A stretch of 64,000 bases of DNA from Aphrophora alni (taxonomy: Eukaryota; Arthropoda; Insecta; Hemiptera; Aphrophoridae): the NCBI GenBank assembly GCA_963513935.1, contig OY740774.1, forward strand, positions 26,865,949 through 26,929,948, written 5' to 3'. The notes beneath the pieces are model-generated. The model did no database searches. It had not been told where the DNA came from and worked only from the letters and a program-made list of their open reading frames with translations. Made by a program: the position numbers and the translations under genes. Shown here piece after piece: positions 1 to 10,020 of this stretch (position 1 is the stretch's first letter; every line of letters starts with the position of its first letter).

Positions 1-2
1 CA

Positions 3-1271
3 AAATTCAAAGCTGCTAAAACGGCTGCAAAAACACAAAACAAGGTCGAAAAGCTCACTGAGCAAGTAATTGAACCAGCTATAATTGTTAAGGTGCCTGC
101 ACCATCACATTTATACACTGGCGAAGCTACACCAACGATCGAAAAAGTTTTGTGGGCTGAAGAAGTCGTAGAAGAAGAAGGTAATCCCATGTTCGAAAAA
201 CATCAAGACCGATTCGTAAGAACATTCTTTTATTCAACCAAACCTACCTACTCGTTAGGCCAGGACGCGGATGATTACGAGAATAAGGTCATCGTATGGG
301 CAATTCAACTTTCCATACTTCTAAGACAAAACGCTTCAACATGCAAGCATAACGAATGTAAATGCTGTATTAGACTTCAAGACTTAGTTCCAACAAGCTT
401 TGTCGAAGAATTTGAACGTGCAAACGGAGGACAATACCGCGAGTTTCGACTCAAAACTTGTTCCTTCATAAAATTGTGCGGAAAGATTCAAGAAGAAAGA
501 TACACTACAACAGACGTTGTGTCTTACTTAGTCGCCCAGCTGAGTTACATACGTGGCTTATGCAAAGGGGAAGCATTAAAGGAATCACATCCGATCCCAA
601 TAGTCGAACTTCAACCAGAAGTGTTACGCAAAGAGGCGTACAAACCAGACTATAAGGACGCTGTGGCACCAAAGGAATGCACACATGTTTCAGCAGAACG
701 CTTGTGGATGTACGCGAGCCAACTTTGCTACAACAACGAACAATTTCCGGCAAACATCGCGCCTGAAGGAGTTCAAACATCAAAATTGAGACTGAAACCG
801 GACTGGTTATCAGTGGAAACAGAAGTATCAGCTGTCAAACGTGACTGGCATGAAAACTTGGCTATTGTTTTAGTAAAATCGGTTGGCTTGGTTATGCTAG
901 ACAGGATGAAAGCTAGCTACTGCAAACACTGTTGCGCTGGATTGGTAACTAGACTCGACAGGGGCAGCTTCCCTATCCAGTGGAAGATTGCGGATCTCCG
1001 GGTTATACCCAAGGGACCAGAGAGGGACCCGGCATCCGCCAAATCATACCGCCCGCTTTCCGTACTGTCTACATTGGGAAATCTCTTCGAGAAGGTCGTT
1101 GAGAGAAGACTAAGGCACCACGTCGAGGAGAGCGGCCTTGTATCAGAGACCCAGTTCGGCTTTATGAGAGGAAGGTCTGCGGAGGACGCCATATTAGCGG
1201 TCGTCAGCGGAGCTGAAGACACGCCACAAATACGTCGGGATCCTGGCGGTGGACATCCAGGGAGCCTTTGA
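3..1271 (+). CDS. Virus-derived N-like segment fused in frame to LINE RT (copy 1, 5' end outside window)
   Basis: The frame is open from the window edge to a TGA at 1269. Positions 3-953 encode the virus-like part, a Lys/Glu-rich N-terminal stretch followed by an alpha-helical region with a Cys cluster (CKHNECKCC, near 345-370). Positions 954-1271 encode element-2 RT (SYRPLSVLS, FGFMRGRS), then shift out of the RT frame. The viral part looks like a nucleocapsid or coat protein in size and composition, but I do not recognise its family. It differs from the other copies at a few sites, such as Thr for Lys near position 29 and GTT for GAT near 868. It is nested in the LINE; see the complete copy at 8911-10020. 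Confidence 0.6.
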   Translation, partial: KFKAAKTAAKTQNKVEKLTEQVIEPAIIVKVPAPSHLYTGEATPTIEKVLWAEEVVEEEGNPMFEKHQDRFVRTFFYSTKPTYSLGQDADDYENKVIVWAIQLSILLRQNASTCKHNECKCCIRLQDLVPTSFVEEFERANGGQYREFRLKTCSFIKLCGKIQEERYTTTDVVSYLVAQLSYIRGLCKGEALKESHPIPIVELQPEVLRKEAYKPDYKDAVAPKECTHVSAERLWMYASQLCYNNEQFPANIAPEGVQTSKLRLKPDWLSVETEVSAVKRDWHENLAIVLVKSVGLVMLDRMKASYCKHCCAGLVTRLDRGSFPIQWKIADLRVIPKGPERDPASAKSYRPLSVLSTLGNLFEKVVERRLRHHVEESGLVSETQFGFMRGRSAEDAILAVVSGAEDTPQIRRDPGGGHPGSL

Positions 1272-1509
1272 CAACGCCTGGTGGCCCGCAATAGTAAGAA
1301 GACTGTTGGACGGAGGGGTTCCAAGGAACCTTTACAGGGTAACCTCCGTCTTCTTGGCCAACAGAGAAGTAGCCTTCTCTACAGAGGATTGGACCATCAG
1401 GCGAAGAGTCAACAGAGGCTGTCCGCAGGGATCCATACTGGGTTGCTGTGGAATATACTCTTCGAAAACGTCCTGGCGGGGAGAATGCCGCCGGGGGTTC
1501 GTGTTGTGA
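954..1509 (+). pseudogene. Element-2 LINE RT palm fragment (copy 1)
   Basis: This carries RT fingers and palm. After a frameshift near 1225-1250, motif A is read as DIQGAFDNAWWP from 1249 and motif B as GCPQGSILG near 1418-1444. A few bases are missing after motif B (about 1442) compared with the copy at 10508, so the frame breaks before motif C. At about 1509 the sequence leaves the RT, just before the YADD codons, and joins a LINE 3' UTR. It is a dead R1-clade RT fragment, and the motif A frameshift is shared with all element-2 copies. Confidence 0.8.
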
Positions 1510-2281
1510 CTGAGCTCCGAGGAAGGGTGAGTAGTCTATTATTATTATTTTGTGGTTATTATTGGGGATATTGTAGTACTGGTGCTTGAATTTTTGATAG
1601 TATTTATGTAGAAGATTATATTTATTTATTATAGTATGTATGTATTTATTGAGTGTTGAGGATATATGTATTAAGGGGGTATGAAAGGAAATGTATTTAG
1701 GGGTGAGGGGTAGGATAAGTGAGAGTGGGGTCATTTAGAGTTGATGAGTAGGGAGGTGTCCTGGGCCTTGACCTGAACTGAGTAGGGTATAACAAGGTCC
1801 AGGAACGAAGAGGTAGCGTTGGGGGGGCGAATCGGGGGTGTTAGGGTGATGGGGGGTAAATTGGCGGGGAGGCGAGTTGGATAGGGAAGTAGGGTGTGAA
1901 TGCATTGACTAGTAGATAAGGGGTGAATGTGTGTGTGGGTACGAAAGACCAGGTCAACCGGAGTGACATGCGAAGTCCCAAGCAGGTCATGAAGGGTGGT
2001 CGAAACCGTAGCTGGAAGACCATGTGGGTCGACTGGCGGGCTAGTGACCAGTCCAAGCCTTTAAGGTGTAAGTCCTTCGGGACCCAAGCCAAACTGGTAC
2101 CACGGGACCGTGCCCAAGCCCCTCGGGGGACCCCAAGGGAACCCTCCGAGTGCACGGTAATTGGAGTAGGATTCGTGGGGGCAGTGTCAATGCTAAATAG
2201 TAGATGGTTTCCCTTCCTCCCTTATTTTTGTAGAGTGGGAGCTGGTGGAGAGCCGAGAGGACTGCCAACACCAGCTCCTAG
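1510..2281 (+). other. R1-like LINE 3' untranslated region (unit 1 only)
   Basis: This stretch matches 59109-59880, the 3' UTR of a separate LINE in this window. Shared blocks include TGAGCTCCGA at the start, the 'gtcctgggcct' block, the 'aggtcaac.ggagtgacatgcg' block and a GC-richer tail ending in 'ccaac...ctcct'. It joins a truncated RT directly, so most of the RT C-terminus is missing. The short ORFs here are not matched by a known protein and I treat the segment as untranslated. It occurs in no other array unit. Confidence 0.75.
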
Positions 2282-3691
2282 AGCATTATTTGCAACTCTC
2301 GTAGTTCATGTACTGATTGGAATGAGTGCTTATCAGCGGACATCTTCCTCCTCCTTCATGAAACATTCTTCAGTGCTTCAATAAGACCAATGATGAGGTG
2401 CAGCCCTCCAAACACAAATGAAGTCGCATTCCTAAACATTTGCAGGGTTGGCCACTTCCTTCTTGCAATTAAAAGAGTCCATTTGGGAGAAGGTCCGGTT
2501 TGTGAATCATCAGTTTCCTTCAACAGACCTCCTTTTCATCCTTCCTTCCGCGATCAGTTTAACACCCAAACAAGAGATTGGTTGTATGACCTAAAAGACA
2601 AGTTTGAAAGCCATGAATCCTACCTCCTTGCATCCGCAGGAATGCTTATGGGAATGCATAATGCATTGTCAACTACCGTGGGACTTGCTGCTGCTAATTA
2701 CCTACAAGATCCTATCTCTGCTCACGTTACCACTCTCAGGTCGAGCGACGATTCAATGACTCTTTTCTTGGCCGCAGCAAGGAATGATCTAGGTATTGCA
2801 TTTGAAATAAATAGGAAGAGCTTGAAACTGTTGGGTATTAATTTGAGCCTATCCAAAACATTTGCCTTTGAATATGGGTATGGAGAGTACACGTCATGGT
2901 TTCAAGACGGTGACTTTATAGCTCAGTTTGGGGTTGAAACATCTAATATTAGACCTCAGGGGAGAAACCCTATGGATGATTTCTTCTCCATTGCCAAGAG
3001 CACGTCAGTCTCACAACAAAGGCTTGAGATGAACCCATTTGGTGCTGAGGCCAAGATAAGAATAGGCATTGACAATTGCAGAAGAGTGTTTAGGATAAAG
3101 CTTGACCCAAACAAGAGGGAAGGAGTTTCAGGCCGTGTGTTGTTGTTGTCTGATGGTGGGCTGAATCCTTGGTCATCCATGTGCTGTCACCTTGAAGAAA
3201 CCTCCATTAAGGAGCACTTTGCCACCACAGACGCTGAGAAAGAATACCTATTGAGAGTGAGGCACCCTGAGAACCCATTCTCTGGAAATCCAGAAGAAGA
3301 GGTCACGTATTCTGTTGAGAAAGGACATGTTGTTACTGATTTTACAGAGGTTCCTAGGACTGTATTCCATTACGTAAGAAGGACAAACAGGACAACCAAA
3401 TCTGCTGGAACCCCTCGAGCTGCCATTGAGGATGCAAACAGGAGGGTCCTATCCTTGGTAGAAACTGCAGACTTGACAACCAAGCTCAAAGCGCCTAGTA
3501 CAAGCATATCATTACAGGAGTACGTAATAAACCACCTTAAGTTCCTCCGCAGTGAAAGTACACTGAGTTCTGATGAGTCAGAGAGGTTTGATAAAGCTAT
3601 GTCAGTGTTAACGGGGTCTCTGCTACCTTCCAAGATTACTGAAAGTGACCTTGAAGATTGGATGCCGCATGATCTACGTTACTATATTTAA
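2282..3691 (+). pseudogene. Endogenous orthomyxovirus-like PB1 polymerase fragment (copy 1)
   Basis: The frame is open from 2282 to the stop at 3689; the first ATG is at 2390. It covers the RNA-dependent RNA polymerase from motif A to the natural C-terminus. Motif A remains as CTDWNE (2309-2326), motif B as GMHNALSTT (about 2650), motif C as SSDDS (about 2739) and motif D as LGINLSLSKT (about 2832). A SDGGLNPW motif lies near 3150, as in orthomyxovirus PB1. The N-terminal half of PB1 is absent, so this is a fragment of a negative-strand segmented virus gene. Arthropod orthomyxoviruses of the quaranjavirus type are the likely source, by inference. This is the only copy with motif A uninterrupted. 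It starts directly after a LINE 3' UTR. Confidence 0.85.
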
Positions 3692-4006
3692 TCCAACAAT
3701 TGATTTTCTTTTGCATTAAAATGGTTATTTTGATGCCCTCTACCATCTTAATGATTAAGATACCCTCTACCAGATATCTTAATGCCACCAAACCTCGTTC
3801 CAACTGAGGATTTTCTAGGATATGGCCCCCTAGACCAATTGACTTTGGAGGTAAAGATGAGGATCCGTAACATCCATTTTGTTACCGACAATTCTGAATT
3901 AGCCAGGCTATGCTCAAGGAAGTGACGCCGCCCTTCTAGTTCTAGCACCTAGTTCTCATTTGAAACTCTTCTCGAATCTGTACTGGACAATGACATCTTA
4001 GAACCG
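3692..4006 (+). other. Linker between PB1-like segment and element 1 (unit 1)
   Basis: After the PB1 stop come about 44 bases of AT-rich sequence, then two imperfect direct repeats beginning CCCTCTACCA (3736-3753 and 3763-3784). From 3763 a short frame reads PLPDILMPPNLVPTEDFLGY and onward to a stop near 3924. A second open stretch (FETLLESVLDNDILEPL) runs into the element-1 gag. I do not recognise either peptide; a viral or host origin are both possible. The linker is kept in all six units, also where PB1 is missing. Confidence 0.5.
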
Positions 4007-4390
4007 TTGAGGATAATAGGGAGGGACAGGGGAGAAAACGTAAACTGGCTTTGCAAGGTGAGCGGAAAGGTATTTCAGAGGATGATGAGGGCACAGAGAA
4101 TTTATATAGGGTTGCAAAGCTGCAGGGTGAGAGAATTTCTAAAAGTGGATAGATGCTTTAAATGTCAGGGACACGGGCACATTGCAAGATTCTGTGGGAA
4201 CGAGGTTGTTTGTTCAAGATGCGGAGAGGAGGGACACCATGGGAGTACATGTAGAAGAACACAATGGGAGAGATGCATAAACTGTTACAGACTAGGGTAT
4301 GGGAGATGGGACCATCCAACCTCCTGGTCGGAGTGCGCGGTTAATGTAAAAATGTTGAAGAGGATGAGAAACAACACTAAGTATGACTAA
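4007..4390 (+). pseudogene. Element-1 LINE ORF1 (gag) C-terminus with zinc knuckles, copy 1
   Basis: It encodes tandem CCHC knuckles: CFKCQGHGHIARFC, CSRCGEEGHHGSTC, then a third CINC...H...C type. This is the ORF1 C-terminus of R1-clade LINEs, which binds nucleic acid in the ribonucleoprotein. The reading frame enters from the linker without a methionine, so the N-terminal gag domain is gone. Its TAA (4388-4390) overlaps the ATG of the next ORF (4383) by 8 bases. Confidence 0.8.
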
Positions 4391-4757
4391 GATTGCACAA
4401 GTAAATGTAGACAGAGCGCAGAGGGTGGTAGCGGAGGTTCGAGAGGTAGCGGTTAGGGAGAAACTCGAAGTACTGGCAATACAGGAGCCATATACGTTTA
4501 GGGGGAAGGTTGTGGGATTTGGGACGGAATGGAGGATAATATACGATGAAAGGGCAGTAAAACCGTGGGCGGCCGTAATAGTAACGAACAAGGAGATAGG
4601 AGTAATGATGATAAGGAGCTTGAGTGGAAGTCATTGGGTGACGGTAGAATTAAGGTTGAAAGATGGAAGGAGGATGTATGTGATCCTCCATGTATTGCCG
4701 GTACAGAGAGAGGATAGACAGATACATAGAAAGGATAGAAAAATACTCAAACTTTAA
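4383..4757 (+). pseudogene. Element-1 LINE ORF2 start (endonuclease N-terminus), copy 1
   Basis: The protein begins MTKIAQVNVDRAQ and contains the QEPYTFRGK motif typical of R1-clade apurinic-type endonucleases. A one-base insertion near 4684 ('gatcctcc' for 'gatctc') shifts the last part relative to the other copies. It ends about 125 codons in, where AT-rich DNA takes over, so no catalytic endonuclease or RT remains. Unit 6 (46758-47340) shows how the endonuclease continued. Confidence 0.8.
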
Positions 4758-5845
4758 TATAACAATAAAATGATACACAATTTAAAAAATATAGTTTATT
4801 TTAAAATGAAACTTAGTTGACATGTAGAAAGAAGTAGATGATATTCCATTTAAAACCAAGAATAAAATCCGCATAATGTAAACAAAATTTGCATTTACAT
4901 AAAAATAAAATGATTAGTTATTATACCAGGATGATGATGAATGAATGTGTGTGTGAACATTATTCTAATTATTAATGTTAAATCGATTATAGCTGGGTAA
5001 TGACTCTGAAATTCATTGCAAAAAATGATAAGGACTAGTCCTACAAATACATGAAGCAATGAATGATATGATTTATGTGTAATGTTGTTGTGCACAATGA
5101 ACTAGACTATTTGAGTAGGAAATTATTCCGTTTAAATTACCAATTAGCCGTAGATGAACACAGTACATCGATGTGCCTAAAATGCTGTGGGAAGATACGG
5201 TGATTTAGGGTTGGGTATCCTACCAAAATACCCAGTAACCCTTGTATCATTTTACGACGACAAAAAATGAAAATGAGTATAGTGATTTTTGTTTGTTGGT
5301 GTCATACAACCTTCGTAAAATGTTAAGTGTAAATATGACAACGATTGATTAGGTTAGGTAGGTTAGAAGAACAGGTTAGGTAGGTTATCTCATAGGATAG
5401 AATTTTTCCTCTCTTTTTAAGTTAGGTAAGGTTAAGATAATTAAATAAGTGAATCATAAATGAATTGAGTGCTTTTGTTTTTAATTGTAATAATAAAAGA
5501 ATTTTTTTTTGAAGAATTTAAATAAATAAGAAAAGAATTACAAATGTGATTTTACATACTGTATAATAATAATACAAATATAACAAAGTATTTTGAATTA
5601 ATAATAAATAATTGAACTATGGTTAGTTTGGGTTAGGTGTATCTTATATCTATTTGATTTAATAACAACACTCTAATTAAATGTTCCTAGAAAAATATTG
5701 AATATCCAATCAATCAATATTAAATAATTGAACAATGGTTAGTTTAGGTTAGGTTAGGTGTATCTTTTATCTACTTATATCTATTTGATTTAATAACAAC
5801 ACTCTAATTAAATGTTCCTAGAAAAATATTTAATATCCAATCATT
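4758..5845. repeat. AT-rich unit segment with TTAGG-like motifs, unit 1
   Basis: This non-coding stretch is repeated in units 1-5. It holds TTAGG-type runs near 5345-5385 and 5745-5760. An imperfect tandem duplication of about 115 bp (about 5605-5718 and 5725-5845) carries the words 'aatggttagttt', 'aacaacactctaatta' and 'gttcctagaaaaatat' twice. I see no gene in it. Confidence 0.7.
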
Positions 5846-6756
5846 ACTGGGTTTCATTACACTTGATCTGAGGGTTTTCTTCTTTCTTTCTGAGGGATAT
5901 TACCTTCAAACCTCGCCCCAGTAAGTAAAACCCTTAGGGTCTGGGCATTCTTTCTTAAATCTTATCCATATATATCTATACTATATTCTAGAATATTATA
6001 TTTATCTATATCTATAATTATATATATCTATATCTTAATCTACATCATCTTACTCCAGCAACATCCTCACTCATCATATCATCACAAGTTCAGTTAAATT
6101 AATAATCTTCCTTCTCAGTATTCCTCTAAAATCTTTCTCATCACTGATTTCTTCCTTCAGCACCTTGTGGACTTGGTTCAGCGGCGGCGGGATCGGCCAG
6201 GTTTTGCGGTTCTCATTTTCAGTTTCCAAGGCTCAACACAGTTTTAAAGTCCAATTTCATAAAATTTCAAGTAGTTTCCAAATTCTAAGTACAGTCCACA
6301 GTTCAATTTCAAGTTTCAAATAATTTAAAGTAATTTCAAGTTTCTAAAAGTTTCAAGTATGTCCAAAGTTTATTTTCAAGTAAGTTTCTATAGTTTCAAG
6401 TAAGTTTCCAAGTTTTTCAGTTTCAAGTAAGTTCATTTCTAAAGTTTCAAGTAAGTTTCCAAATTTTCAGGTTTCAAGTAAGTCCAAAGTTCATTTCCAA
6501 TTAAGTTTCCAAAGTTTTCAAAAGTTTCAAGTAAGTCCAAAGTTCGTTTTCAATTTAAATTTCAGTACTCCACTTTCATTGATCGAGGATCGGCCAGAAG
6601 ACGGGCCAGTAGGTCCAGGCTTTGAGACTCTTAGCGATTTCACACTCTCGACTGCACATTACACAATCGTCTCTCATCTTGGTCTCCGCTCACCTACATC
6701 ACCTTCCGTCATTTCATTACTCCTCTAGAACATCTGTACCTCTCTTTCAGCACTAA
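5846..6756 (+). promoter_or_regulatory. Probable 5' UTR of element 2 with degenerate repeats, unit 1
   Basis: The region lies directly upstream of the element-2 gag remnant and is kept in units 1 and 3-5, with a truncated form in unit 2. From about 6240 to 6570 it consists of degenerate repeats of roughly 20-30 bp around TTTCAAGTAAGT and TTTCCAAAGTT. The word CAAGTAAGT occurs at least six times and resembles a 5' splice site. LINE 5' UTRs usually carry an internal promoter; no specific promoter motif was identified here. Confidence 0.5.
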
Positions 6757-7440
6757 CCGAGGCTCGAAGGGATCGATGTCACGGAGGGAGGACGACTGAA
6801 GGTCCGAGGTGCCATACCAAGAGGCAGAGGAGAGGTTCTTGTTCTTCTGGGCGACTCTGAGTCAAAGAAGAAACTCCTGGACTCCGAGGCGCTAAAGAGC
6901 TCTGGACTACAAGCGAAGGAACTGAGAGGCAGAAAACCACGCATGATTCTCAGAGGAGTTCCGAGAACCAGAGAGCCAGAGGCCTTCACCGAGGACCTGA
7001 GGAAGAACAATTTCCCTGACGTCGAGAACTTCGCAGCGAGGTTTAAACTCGTCTTCAAAACCTGAAGGAGGGACGGAGACAACACCAACTGGGTCGCCGA
7101 AGTGGAACCGGACCTGCGGAGGAAGCTCAAACAAGAAGGCAGAGTATACGTGGGTTGGTCTTCAATCCGCGTAGAGGATTACGTTGTAGCCACCAGATGC
7201 TTCAGATGCCAAAGGTTCGGCCACGTGGCGGCAAGATGCTCGTCAGAGAAGGAAACATGTCGGCACTGCGGTAAAGATGGCCACAAAGAGAACAGCTGTC
7301 CAGACGCTGAGAAACCCCCCGTCTGCGTTGTGTGCAGGTACCGAGGACTTCCAAGCAAACACTCCTACCACGACCGAGACAGCCCCACCTACAAGAAGGC
7401 AGTAGAAATACTTGTCAAGAATACTGATTATGGCGCGTAA
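6757..7440 (+). pseudogene. Element-2 LINE ORF1 (gag) remnant, copy 1
   Basis: The frame opens after a stop at 6754 and encodes an Arg/Lys/Glu-rich region (RGAIPRGRGEVLVLLGD), then has an in-frame TGA at 7063. It continues as an ORF from 7102 with zinc knuckles CFRCQRFGHVAARC and CRHCGKDGHKENSC and a third CVVC...H motif. It ends NTDYGA at 7440. Cys at about 7382 is Ser here but Cys in the other copies. The TGA is present in every element-2 copy, so the gag was dead before the array formed. The N-terminus is missing. Confidence 0.75.
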
Positions 7441-8910
7441 TCACACCAAACGCAACCTGATGGTGGGGCAGATCAACCTCGGCCGAGGCAAGCAGTCGAC
7501 CGACTGCTTGGTCAAGAACGCCATAACGCTAGGAGTGGACGTCCTACTGGTCCAGGAGCCCTACGCTTTCAGGGGGAAAATCACTGGATTCCCGCCTGGC
7601 TGCAGGATCTTTGCTGGAGCCGGGCGGGAAAAGTGGGCTGTTGTGGTCATCTTCAAATCGGAACTGGGAGCAGTTACCATCTCCCAGTGTACGGATGAAC
7701 ACGCCTCTGTCGTCGAGATTTCCTACCGAGGCTGATCTTAAATCTTCGGCTCGGTTTACTGCCAGTTCTCCCTCCCAGTGGAACCCTTCATCGAGAAGAT
7801 AGTGAAAATCATAAGACTCGGCGAAGGAAGACATGCGATCATCGGAGCAGACGTCAACTCCAAGTCCCCAAGATGGGGAGGAGGAGTTACGGAACCGAGA
7901 GAGAGACTGGTAGAGGAGATGATCGACGACGCCGACATCCTTCTTCTGAACGAGCCACACCAGAGGGCCACCTACTCTTCCACGAGAGGAGAGTCCTGGA
8001 TCGACGTCCCCCTGGCAACAAGAGGTGCTGCGAGATGGTGCCAGGACTGGACCGTCCACGACACGGACATCAGCGACCACCGGCTGATTACGTGGAACAT
8101 CCCTGCTGGGGCCAACAACAACAGGCACGGCCGAGTCGACTCCAAAATAAATTGGAGGCGGGCAAAGTGGGATCTGTTCGCCTCGGAGGTGCAGAGTCGA
8201 ACCCAGCAGCGGAGACGGCAGCAGGACGTCGACCAGGACCCGGAAGAGAGAGTGGCTGCCTTGACGGCGGCGGCGAGGTCAACTATCCCCAGAAGATCAA
8301 GGGGCGTAGTCGCGCCCGTTCGGTGGTGGAGTCCGGAACTCACCCGGTCTAGACATGAGATGACTAAGGCAAGGAGAACATTCCAAAGGGAGCTCAGGAG
8401 AAGAGGAGGGACTGACGCCGTGGTAGCAAGATTCAAGGCTGCTTTTCTCAGGAAAAGACTGGAAATGGGACGTACGGTCAGGATCGCCAAGAGGACGAGT
8501 TGGAGAGCCTTCATCAGGGAAAACTCAACCAACCCCTGGGGAGCCGTCTACAAGATCATGGCAGGGAGATTCAAGGCACAGACGGTGCTCGCCACCCTCG
8601 CTACAGAGGAGGGCTACACGTTAGGAGGGCGAGACACCGGCGAGAAGCTATTGGAAGTGCTCCTCCCACTAGATACCAGGGAGGATGATCTCCCATGCCA
8701 TGAGGATATAAGACGGCTTGTCAGCGAGACGGACATGTCTTCGTTGTCCGAGGACACCCCTCCTTTCGAGGAGGAGATTGAGGAGGCTCTTCGTTCTCTA
8801 AAGAAGGGAAAGGCGCCTGGCCAGGCCATGACGGTCTTCCAGTGGAGGCGTGGTGTGCAGCATGGCCATCAATATCGGAGGACATCCATGTGGCCTTCAA
8901 CGATCTTCTC
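7430..8910 (+). pseudogene. Element-2 LINE ORF2, endonuclease and RT fingers, copy 1
   Basis: The start ATG at 7430 overlaps the gag stop by 11 bases. The endonuclease begins MARNHTKRNLMVGQINLGRG with QEPYAF. Two in-frame stops, TGA 7733 and TAA 7739, interrupt it in all copies. The rest reads GADVNSKSPRW (about 7845) and SDHRLITW (about 8075), the acidic and histidine motifs of apurinic-type LINE endonucleases, followed by a basic linker and the RT entry motif KKGKAPG. A 5-bp insertion (CCAGG) near 8820 shifts only this copy. The gene is then split at 8910 by the N-like viral insertion and resumes at 10021. Confidence 0.8.
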
Positions 8911-10020
8911 AGTTCCCAGTTTGAAAATCTGGTCTCTGTGTGAGAAGAAAAATTTTCTATAGCAACCATGTCATCAGACAATTATCAGCATATGGATAAA
9001 GTTTACACTAAGGAGGAAATCTCAAGGATTGCACCTAACTATAGAGGCAAACCCGAGAATTTCAATCCAAAATTCAAAGCTGCTAAAAAGGCTGCAAAAA
9101 CACAAAACAAGGTCGAAAAGCTCACTGAGCAAGTAATTGAACCAGCTATAATTGTTAAGGTGCCTGCACCATCACATTTATACACTGGCGAAGCTACACC
9201 AACGATCGAAAAAGTTTTGTGGGCTGAAGAAGTCGTAGAAGAAGAAGGTAATCCCATGTTCGAAAAACATCAAGACCGATTCGTAAGAACATTCTTTTAT
9301 TCAACCAAACCTACCTACTCGTTAGGCCAGGACGCGGATGATTACGAGAATAAGGTCATCGTATGGGCAATTCAACTTTCCATACTTCTAAGACAAAACG
9401 CTTCAACATGCAAGCATAACGAATGTAAATGCTGTATTAGACTTCAAGACTTAGTTCCAACAAGCTTTGTCGAAGAATTTGAACGTGCAAACGGAGGACA
9501 ATACCGCGAGTTTCGACTCAAAACTTGTTCCTTCATAAAATTGTGCGGAAAGATTCAAGAAGAAAGATACACTACAACAGACGTTGTGTCTTACTTAGTC
9601 GCCCAGCTGAGTTACATACGTGGCTTATGCAAAGGGGAAGCATTAAAGGAATCACATCCGATCCCAATAGTCGAACTTCAACCAGAAGTGTTACGCAAAG
9701 AGGCGTACAAACCAGACTATAAGGACGCTGTGGCACCAAAGGAATGCACACATGTTTCAGCAGAACGCTTGTGGATGTACGCGAGCCAACTTTGCTACAA
9801 CAACGAACAATTTCCGGCAAACATCGCGCCTGAAGGAGTTCAAACATCAAAATTGAGACTGAAACCGGACTGGTTATCAGTGGAAACAGAAGTATCAGCT
9901 GTCAAACGTGACTGGCATGAAAACTTGGCTATTGATTTAGTAAAATCGGTTGGCTTGGTTATGCTAGACAGGATGAAAGCTAGCTACTGCAAACACTGTT
10001 GCGCTGGATTGGTAACTAGA
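8911..10020 (+). mobile_element. N-like viral segment inserted in element-2 RT (complete copy)
   Basis: The 1110-bp segment splits the RT reading frame between 'cgatcttctc' and 'ctcgacaggg'. The uninterrupted version is present at 45461-45480, so the insertion is demonstrated inside this window. CTC flanks both sides and is single in the empty site, giving a 3-bp target duplication or microhomology. The segment has 57 bases before its ATG. The first 11 codons read in the RT frame end at TGA 8940. No poly(A) tail is visible at its right end. Confidence 0.85.

Noticed and set aside
1923..2384. 153-codon ORF in the LINE 3' UTR of unit 1
   Set aside because: It lies in sequence homologous to the non-coding 59109-59880, where the frame is not kept, and crosses the PB1 border out of the PB1 frame.
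5340..5770. True telomeric DNA
   Set aside because: Only two or three TTAGG units in each run, embedded in other repeats.
6240..6570. CRISPR-like array
   Set aside because: Repeats are degenerate, with no constant spacer length, in a eukaryotic LINE 5' UTR.
7544..8128. Minus-strand ORFs of up to 250 codons opposite element-2 ORF2
   Set aside because: They are shadows of the GC-rich endonuclease frame on the plus strand and have no recognisable domain.
8968..10020. Calling the N-like segment orthomyxovirus NP
   Set aside because: Tempting because of the PB1 copies nearby, but I saw no diagnostic motif, and the two segments were inserted at different sites and times.
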